Source: an uncultured Alphaproteobacteria bacterium
Lineage (GTDB): Bacteria > Pseudomonadota > Alphaproteobacteria > Caulobacterales > Parvularculaceae
Assembly (NCBI GenBank): GCA_937895955.1
Contig: CALAZI010000112.1
Location: 1-19,784 of the forward strand
Length of the DNA: 19,784 nt
Direction: 5' to 3'
Both the position numbers and the translations under genes were made by a program. The notes beneath the pieces are model-generated. The model saw nothing but the letters and a program-made list of their open reading frames with translations, did not search any database and was not told the DNA's origin. Shown piece after piece: positions 15,451-19,784 of this stretch. Within the stretch, counting starts at the first letter, position 1; each line of letters opens with the position of its first letter.

Positions 15451-16245
15451 ATGCGACAAGGCATCGACGCTTTCAAGACTGCGTCGTTTCTTGGGATGAA
15501 GAGGGCCTCAATCATGGGGCTGATCCTGCTCGCCCAGAGCTGTGCGGTTCTCGGCGGCGGCAAGGACGCCGACATCCTTGCGGCGCAGGGTGAAGAGCTT
15601 CGTCTCGCGCGGGCGCAGGCGAGCGATCTTCAGGCTGAAGTTGCAAAGCTCAGCGCTGAAAACGACGCCCTAGCGCAGAAACTCGCCGCGCTTGAAAAGA
15701 AAACCGAACGTGTCGCCGCCGCAAACGAAGCGAGCTTGAAAGAAGGCCCGCCCGCCGGCGGCGCGCCGGCGGCTGAGAAAAAGCCCTCGACGGCGCCCGC
15801 CGCGCCTGTCGTCGCCGCGCCGAACGCCGATGTCGCGCTGCCTGGCGCGCCGGTGCCGATCGACAATTCGCCGCGCCTCGTCCAGCCGAGCTTCTCCTCG
15901 GCCGAAGAGATTTTCGAAAACGAGGCGGCGAGCCCTGAAATCAAGATGACCAGCATCCTGTGGGGCGTTCATCTCGCCTCCTATCGTCATGCGGACGACG
16001 CCAGCGCCGGCTGGAAAAAGCTGCAACGGGAAAACCCGGACGAGCTTGGTCTTCTTGAGCCGCGCATCGAGAAAGTCGCAGTCGAAGGCAAGGGCGAATA
16101 TCTGCGCCTTGTCGGCGGCGGCTTTTCCTCGCGCGAAAAGGCGAAGGCGCTCTGCGACACGCTCGCCTCGAAAGGCGTCTTCTGCCGCGTCGCGACATTC
16201 GGCGGCGACCGTCTTTCCATGCTCGATATCGGCGAGCTGCGCTGA
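15451..16245 (+). CDS. SPOR-domain protein, putative lipoprotein
   Basis: A 264-aa envelope protein. N-terminus: basic residues (MKR), a hydrophobic helix and AQSC, a loose lipobox with Cys31. Then a coiled-coil region (about 36-85, Leu/Ala/Glu heptad character), an Ala/Pro linker (about 95-140), and a C-terminal SPOR-like domain (about 168-255: WGVHLASYRHADDASAGWKK ... GEYLRLVGGGFSSREKAKALC ... GVFCRVATF). SPOR domains bind denuded glycan strands at division septa in other bacteria. Start: the ATG at 15451 has GGAG 6 nt upstream; Met16 (15496) would give a shorter signal sequence. It is an unnamed family; septal localisation is inferred. The frame is open further upstream over panC, which is not meaningful. 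Confidence 0.8.
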   Translation: MRQGIDAFKTASFLGMKRASIMGLILLAQSCAVLGGGKDADILAAQGEELRLARAQASDLQAEVAKLSAENDALAQKLAALEKKTERVAAANEASLKEGPPAGGAPAAEKKPSTAPAAPVVAAPNADVALPGAPVPIDNSPRLVQPSFSSAEEIFENEAASPEIKMTSILWGVHLASYRHADDASAGWKKLQRENPDELGLLEPRIEKVAVEGKGEYLRLVGGGFSSREKAKALCDTLASKGVFCRVATFGGDRLSMLDIGELR

Positions 16246-16252
16246 AAAGGCG

Positions 16253-17080
16253 CTATTCCGGCGCGGCGATTTCAAAGGATTTTTCAGCGAAAACGCGGCC
16301 CTCAAATTCCGCCGCGCCGACAAAGCGCAGCGTGAGGGTTCCCTCGGGAAGCGCGCGCTCGCCGAGCCCCAGCGTCAAGCGCCTCGCGTCTGCATCGACA
16401 TGCAGGGAGACATTGTCGATCTCGGCGATCGTCGCCGTCCCGCCGTCCGATTTCATGACGGCGGCAAATCGGCCGTAAGCGGAATATTTTCCCTCGCGGC
16501 TCAGCGTCGTCTGCAGTTCGAGAAGGCCCTTCGCATCGCGCAGGAGTTTCGTGTCCTTGATCGTCACGACCGGCGCGGCGAGACCGCCGCGCAGGATGAC
16601 CGGCGTCGAGACGCCAAGGCCGACATCGGCCTCAAGCCCGCCGCCGGCGCGGCGCAGCGGCGTGCGGACCGGCGCCGTTTCGACAAGCAGGTGCGAGCGT
16701 CGTTCGCCGGCCGGAACCGCGACGCCGTTTTTCAATTTCACCGTGACGCGCGTCCGTCGGCCGGGTTCGAGGCGAAACCGCGCCGGACTGACCACGAGAT
16801 AGGGCGCGGCCGAGAGGCGCGCCCGCGTTTCAGGGGGCGCCGGGGCGTAGCCTGTTTCCACCGCGGCGAGGTCGGTCCAGCCGACCCGGCCCTCGATGAT
16901 CCGGTCGGAGGCGTTCGACACCTCATAGACGGCGATCGGCGCCTCCTTGGTGATCACCTGGCGCAGCGGCGAGACCGTGATCTCTGCGGCGGCGCGTCCG
17001 GCCGACAGGACGGCGGCCGCAAGGAGCGCGGCTGACATGCGGGCGAGGGCGGGTCGCGTCACCATGCTCTTTTGTCCCAT
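16253..17080 (-). CDS. PapD-type periplasmic molecular chaperone, orphan
   Basis: The 275-aa protein begins with a signal peptide (basic start, hydrophobic MSAALLAAAVLSAG, cleavage likely near RAAAE). It then shows an immunoglobulin-like domain of the fimbrial/PapD chaperone type: ITVSPLRQVI, YEVSNASDRIIEGRVGW, YLVVSPARFRLEPGRRTRVT, and a second beta-rich domain. Such chaperones complete the fold of pilus subunits by donor-strand transfer. No usher or pilin gene is near, so its client is unknown; many bacteria have such stand-alone members. The start at 17080 (MGQKSMV) is chosen; Met at 17065 is also possible. The same frame stays open upstream to 18739 across mipZ, which is treated as spurious. 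Convergent with the SPOR gene (7-nt gap), divergent from mipZ. Confidence 0.78.
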   Translation of the reverse strand: MGQKSMVTRPALARMSAALLAAAVLSAGRAAAEITVSPLRQVITKEAPIAVYEVSNASDRIIEGRVGWTDLAAVETGYAPAPPETRARLSAAPYLVVSPARFRLEPGRRTRVTVKLKNGVAVPAGERRSHLLVETAPVRTPLRRAGGGLEADVGLGVSTPVILRGGLAAPVVTIKDTKLLRDAKGLLELQTTLSREGKYSAYGRFAAVMKSDGGTATIAEIDNVSLHVDADARRLTLGLGERALPEGTLTLRFVGAAEFEGRVFAEKSFEIAAPE

Positions 17081-17191
17081 CAGAGCCCCAAGAATCGGTT
17101 GACGATCGCAAGATCGCCGCCGGCGATGCAAAAACCGGCCCGTCGCGGCCGGGGTTGCGCCGCGCCAGCTGTGACGAGGGGGGTTGCAGGG

Positions 17192-17221
17192 TTGGTCAAA
17201 ATCACCCTCTGACTGTGAAAT
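17192..17221 (+). promoter_or_regulatory. Candidate mipZ promoter
   Basis: TTGGTC (17192-17197) and TGAAAT (17216-17221) with an 18-bp spacer, about 55 bp before the mipZ start. It is a weak match made by eye and is the only AT-rich stretch in the region. Confidence 0.22.
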
Positions 17222-17232
17222 TAACGTTTTTT

Positions 17233-17251
17233 CCCCGCCGCTTCGGCGGGG
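17233..17251 (+). other. Strong hairpin in the mipZ leader
   Basis: CCCCGCCG (17233-17240), CTT loop, CGGCGGGG (17244-17251): a perfect 8-bp GC stem, preceded by TTTTTT on the + strand and ending 11 nt before the AAGGGG ribosome binding site. Because the T-run is on the wrong side, it does not look like an intrinsic terminator in either direction. It may shape mRNA stability or translation of mipZ. Confidence 0.5.
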
Positions 17252-17275
17252 CTGTCCGGCGCAAGGGGTGATTTC

Positions 17276-18118
17276 GTGACGCATGTGATCGTTCTCGGGA
17301 ATGAAAAGGGCGGCTCGGGCAAGTCGACAGCCGCCATGCATATTACGGTGGCGCTCTTGAAGGCCGGCTATCGCGTCGCCGCGATCGATCTCGACATGCG
17401 TCAGCAAAGCTTCTCGCGTTATCTCGAAAATCGTCGCGCCTTCGCCGATTCGAAAAAGAACGAACTCGTCTTTCCGGTCATGCCGAAAATTTCGCCGTCG
17501 TCGATCGACAGCCGGGAAGAAGCGCGGCGCGCCGAGACCGAACACTTCACGGCGACGCTGCAAACGCTCGCCGATTGCCATTTCGTCGTCATCGACTGTC
17601 CGGGCGCCGACACGCATCTGTCCCGCCTTGCGCACGCCCATGCCGATACGATCGTCACGCCGTTGAATGACAGCTTCGTCGATTTCGACCTGCTGGCGCG
17701 CCTGCACCCGGAAACCGGCGAATTGCTGGGACCGAGCCTTTACAGCGAAATGGTCTGGAACGCGCGCAAGCGCCGCGCGATGTCGGGCGTCAAGGGCGGC
17801 ATCGACTGGGTCGTCATGCGCAACCGCCTGTCGGCGACGCGCGCCAACAACAAGAAGGCGATGGGCGAAAAGCTGGAGGAGTTGTCGAACCGCATCGGCT
17901 TCCGCCTTGCGCGCGGCTTCGGCGATCGCGTCATCTATCGCGAGCTTTTTCCGATGGGATTGACGCTTCTCGATCTTGGCGGGCCGGACGCGCCCTTGCG
18001 TCTGTCGACGATGAGCCATGTCACGGCGCGTCTCGAAATCCGGTCGCTCATCGCGACGCTGAACCTGCCGAAGCCTGAAATCGGCGGCAAGAGCGCCGAC
18101 GGCCGCGCCGCCGCATAG
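17276..18118 (+). CDS. mipZ: Division plane positioning ATPase MipZ
   Basis: ParA/MinD-family P-loop ATPase that, in Caulobacter, forms a bipolar gradient through ParB and DNA binding and blocks FtsZ assembly near the poles, confining division to midcell. The 280-aa protein shows the deviant Walker A motif NEKGGSGKST (residues 9-18), AIDLDMRQQSFSRYLENRR, the Walker B strand VVIDCPG, VTPLNDSFVDFD, DWVVMRNRLS and RVIYRELFPMGLT, all characteristic of MipZ rather than chromosome ParA. The start is GTG at 17276, with AAGGGG 7 nt upstream. parB and ftsZ are not in the window. Confidence 0.95.
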   Translation: MTHVIVLGNEKGGSGKSTAAMHITVALLKAGYRVAAIDLDMRQQSFSRYLENRRAFADSKKNELVFPVMPKISPSSIDSREEARRAETEHFTATLQTLADCHFVVIDCPGADTHLSRLAHAHADTIVTPLNDSFVDFDLLARLHPETGELLGPSLYSEMVWNARKRRAMSGVKGGIDWVVMRNRLSATRANNKKAMGEKLEELSNRIGFRLARGFGDRVIYRELFPMGLTLLDLGGPDAPLRLSTMSHVTARLEIRSLIATLNLPKPEIGGKSADGRAAA

Positions 18119-18244
18119 CTCTTCGCCGACGGATGAAGTCTTAGAAAGGCCGCCTATTTTCGCCGCGGCGGCGCGGCCGGGAGGTTTCACGGCCCGCGCG
18201 TTTCGTGCAATGTGCGCCCTTGTTGCAGCGCGCAAGGCGGCGGG
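18119..18244. other. Spacer between mipZ and J-domain gene
   Basis: 126 bp, GC-rich with several overlapping GCCGC/GCGGC repeats but no hairpin followed by a T-run. No gene seen. Whether the J-domain gene has its own promoter cannot be decided by eye. Confidence 0.4.
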
Positions 18245-18736
18245 ATGCTCGGAAAAATTGCGATTCTTTTCGCGCTCGGCGCCGCCGCCTGGGTGCTTTG
18301 GCGCGCCGGGAAGGGCGGCGAGGCGCGCGGCGTGTTTCGCCTCAAACTGGTCGGCCTGCTCGCCGTCGCGGCGGTGCTTTTCGCCGCGCAGCTTTTCCCG
18401 CTCGCGCTGATGATCCTCGTTGCGGCGGGAGGGGTGACGGCGATCGAGCTTTGGCGCGAGCGCGCGATCCGGGGGATGGACGAGATGACGCCGGGCGCCG
18501 GCGCGCGCGCCGCGCCGCAGGGCGTTGAGGAGGCGGCCGCCGTTCTCGGCGTCGCGATCGACGCCAGCGACGAAACGGTCAAGTCGGCGCACAAGAAGCT
18601 GATTGCGCAGCTTCATCCGGATCGCGGCGGCTCCGACTATCTCGCGGCGAAGATCAACGACGCGCGGCGCGTCATGCTGGAAAAACGCGGCGGCGGAAAC
18701 TTTTCGACGAGCGATACGAAGGGCGAGGCTCAATGA
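18245..18736 (+). CDS. Membrane-anchored J-domain (DnaJ-like) protein
   Basis: A 163-aa protein with an N-terminal hydrophobic helix (about 3-19), a second long hydrophobic stretch (about 33-63), and a C-terminal J-domain with the HPD motif at residues 124-126 (LIAQLHPDRGGS), followed by KINDARRVML. This is the type III arrangement of membrane J-proteins, similar in outline to Tim14/Pam18, which would recruit and stimulate an Hsp70 (DnaK) at the inner membrane. No zinc-finger or client-binding domain. The start ATG at 18245 has GGCGGG just upstream; an alternative at 18212 adds 11 residues. The stop overlaps the fabH start by 4 nt, so the two are translationally coupled. Confidence 0.83.
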   Translation: MLGKIAILFALGAAAWVLWRAGKGGEARGVFRLKLVGLLAVAAVLFAAQLFPLALMILVAAGGVTAIELWRERAIRGMDEMTPGAGARAAPQGVEEAAAVLGVAIDASDETVKSAHKKLIAQLHPDRGGSDYLAAKINDARRVMLEKRGGGNFSTSDTKGEAQ

Positions 18737-19710
18737 CATCGGTGGAATCCATTATTTCGGGCGTCGGCTCGCATCTTCCCGGCAAGATCGTCACCAATCA
18801 GGATCTCGCCAAAATCGTCGACACGTCTGACGAATGGATCCGGTCGCGTTCGGGCATCGGCGAACGCCATATCGCCGGCGATGACGAGGCGACCTCCGAC
18901 TATGCGACGATCGCCGCATGGAATGCGCTCGATCAGGCGGGGCTCAAACCGAAAGATATCGACCTCATCATCGTCGCGACGGTGACGCCCGACAAAACCT
19001 TCCCGTCGACGGCGGTCTATGTGCAGGAAAAGCTCGGCGCGCCGCCGGGGATCGCGTTTGACGTTTCGGCGGCCTGCGCCGGTTTTCTCTACGCCCTCAA
19101 CATCGCGCATAATTTCATCCAGACGGGACAGGTGAGGCACGCCCTCGTCATCGGCGCTGAAAAGCTTTCCTGTTTTCTCGACTGGTCGGATCGCGCGACC
19201 TGCGTTCTTTTCGGCGACGGCGCCGGCGCGGTCGTGCTCTCCGCGGAAAAATCGCATGCGGCCGCGCCGCCGCGCGGCATTCTCGCAACCTATCTTTCCG
19301 CCGACGGCCGCCTCGCCGAACATCTTTACGCCGACGGCGGGCCCGCCTCGACCGCGACGGTCGGCAAGGTGCGGATGAACGGCAAGGAGGTTTTCCGAAA
19401 CGCGGTGCAGGAAATTTCGAACGCGGTTCTGGAAGTCACGGAACGGGCGAAAGTGAAGCGCGAGGAAATCGACTGGTTTGTGCCGCATCAGGCGAATATC
19501 CGCATCATTGAATCCTGCGCAAAGCGGCTCGAACTGTCGGATGAAAAAATCATCGTCACGATTGAAAAGCACGCCAACACCTCTTCAGCGTCGATCCCGC
19601 TGGCGCTCGACGCCGGCATTCGCGACGGGCGAATCAAGCGCGGCGAACTTCTCGTCTTCGCCGCGCTTGGCGGCGGTCTCGCCTGGGGCTCGGCGCTCAT
19701 TCGTTACTGA
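18733..19710 (+). CDS. fabH: 3-oxoacyl-ACP synthase III (KASIII, FabH-type)
   Basis: Condenses an acyl-CoA (acetyl-CoA in standard FabH) with malonyl-ACP to start fatty acid synthesis. The 325-aa thiolase-fold protein has the full catalytic triad: Cys115 in DVSAACAGFLYAL, His252 in VPHQANIRI and Asn282 in HANTSSASIPLAL, plus the N-terminal TSDEWIRSRSGI and FGDGAGAVVL. The length is standard. It overlaps the J-domain gene (ATGA at 18733-18736). The usual partner plsX is not upstream, so this may be an additional KASIII paralogue with a different acyl primer rather than the sole FabH. What follows beyond the window is unknown. Confidence 0.92.
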   Translation: MTSVESIISGVGSHLPGKIVTNQDLAKIVDTSDEWIRSRSGIGERHIAGDDEATSDYATIAAWNALDQAGLKPKDIDLIIVATVTPDKTFPSTAVYVQEKLGAPPGIAFDVSAACAGFLYALNIAHNFIQTGQVRHALVIGAEKLSCFLDWSDRATCVLFGDGAGAVVLSAEKSHAAAPPRGILATYLSADGRLAEHLYADGGPASTATVGKVRMNGKEVFRNAVQEISNAVLEVTERAKVKREEIDWFVPHQANIRIIESCAKRLELSDEKIIVTIEKHANTSSASIPLALDAGIRDGRIKRGELLVFAALGGGLAWGSALIRY

Positions 19711-19784
19711 GCGGTGTTTGCCGAACACAGCTTCTCCCTCTCCGCGAGGGGTTTCCTCCGGCAGTGCGCAATAAAAGCGGAGAG
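19711..19784. other. Post-fabH intergenic tail with inverted repeats
   Basis: A short dyad GTGTT/AACAC (19714-19728) follows the fabH stop. CTCTCCGC at 19738-19745 is matched by its reverse complement GCGGAGAG at the window end (19777-19784), a perfect 8-bp pair around a 31-nt loop. It may be a terminator structure or part of a dispersed intergenic repeat cut off by the window edge. Confidence 0.3.

Larger units (their letters stand above)
17081..17275. other. Divergent regulatory region, chaperone / mipZ
   Basis: 195 bp between divergent starts. It contains a single GANTC site (GAATC, 17092-17096), the target of the CcrM methylase of alphaproteobacteria, a weak promoter candidate (17192-17221) and a leader hairpin (17233-17251). 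In Caulobacter, mipZ transcription is reported to be stimulated by CcrM methylation, so the site is of note, although about one is expected by chance in this length. Confidence 0.45.

Noticed and set aside
17233..17251. Rho-independent terminator before mipZ
   Set aside because: The T-run precedes the hairpin on the + strand, and on the - strand the hairpin is followed by A residues, so neither orientation gives a stem followed by U's.
17081..18739. Upstream part of an 828-codon open frame on the - strand, antisense to mipZ and the J-domain gene
   Set aside because: The opposite strand carries clear mipZ and J-domain motifs. The antisense translation is Arg/Ala-rich with no fold, and only the part from 17080 downward (signal peptide plus Ig domain) looks like protein. 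Long antisense frames are common in GC-rich DNA.

Overview
The window (about 19.8 kb, GC-rich, densely coded, mostly + strand) reads as chromosomal DNA of an alphaproteobacterium, most likely of Caulobacterales in the broad sense (Caulobacter, Hyphomonas or Parvularcula relatives). The main grounds are an apparent spmX homologue (a degenerate phage-type muramidase with two C-terminal membrane segments), a mipZ gene, the alphaproteobacterial DUF1467 and DUF1489 families, and the order nuo-birA-coaX-rnj-DUF1467. The genus cannot be named from this sequence.

Region 1 (1-10565). A partial class I SAM-dependent methyltransferase runs leftward off the window edge. Divergent from it, nuoJ, nuoK, nuoL, nuoM and nuoN encode five of the proton-pumping membrane-arm subunits of respiratory complex I. 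They are followed without a break by birA (biotin protein ligase), coaX (type III pantothenate kinase), rnj (ribonuclease J) and a DUF1467 membrane protein. Most junctions overlap by 1-4 nt or are separated by only a few bases, which points to one long, translationally coupled transcript. nuoA-I are not visible: the methyltransferase sits where nuoI would be expected.

Region 2 (10566-14509). mgtE (Mg2+ channel) is followed on the - strand by two overlapping small ORFs. The upstream one is a short membrane protein; the downstream one is proline-rich and ends in a PEP-CTERM-type sorting signal. They are joined by a sequence with the layout of a -1 ribosomal frameshift site and may form one gene. 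After about 400 bp of non-coding DNA, the spmX-like gene and a DUF1489 gene form a short + strand operon.

Region 3 (14510-19784). panC (- strand) is divergent from a SPOR-domain putative lipoprotein. An orphan PapD-type periplasmic chaperone (- strand) is divergent from mipZ, the division-site ATPase. mipZ is followed by a membrane-anchored J-domain protein overlapping a fabH-type ketoacyl-ACP synthase III. No tRNA, rRNA, insertion sequence, phage module or CRISPR array was seen.

Region 1 supplies respiration and cofactors (biotin, CoA) plus RNA turnover. Regions 2-3 are rich in envelope and cell-cycle functions (SpmX-like polarity factor, MipZ, SPOR protein, envelope chaperone, PEP-CTERM protein, fatty-acid initiation). 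The best candidates for something undescribed are the possible frameshift-encoded PEP-CTERM protein and the compact SpmX-like protein, which lacks the usual catalytic Asp/Cys.
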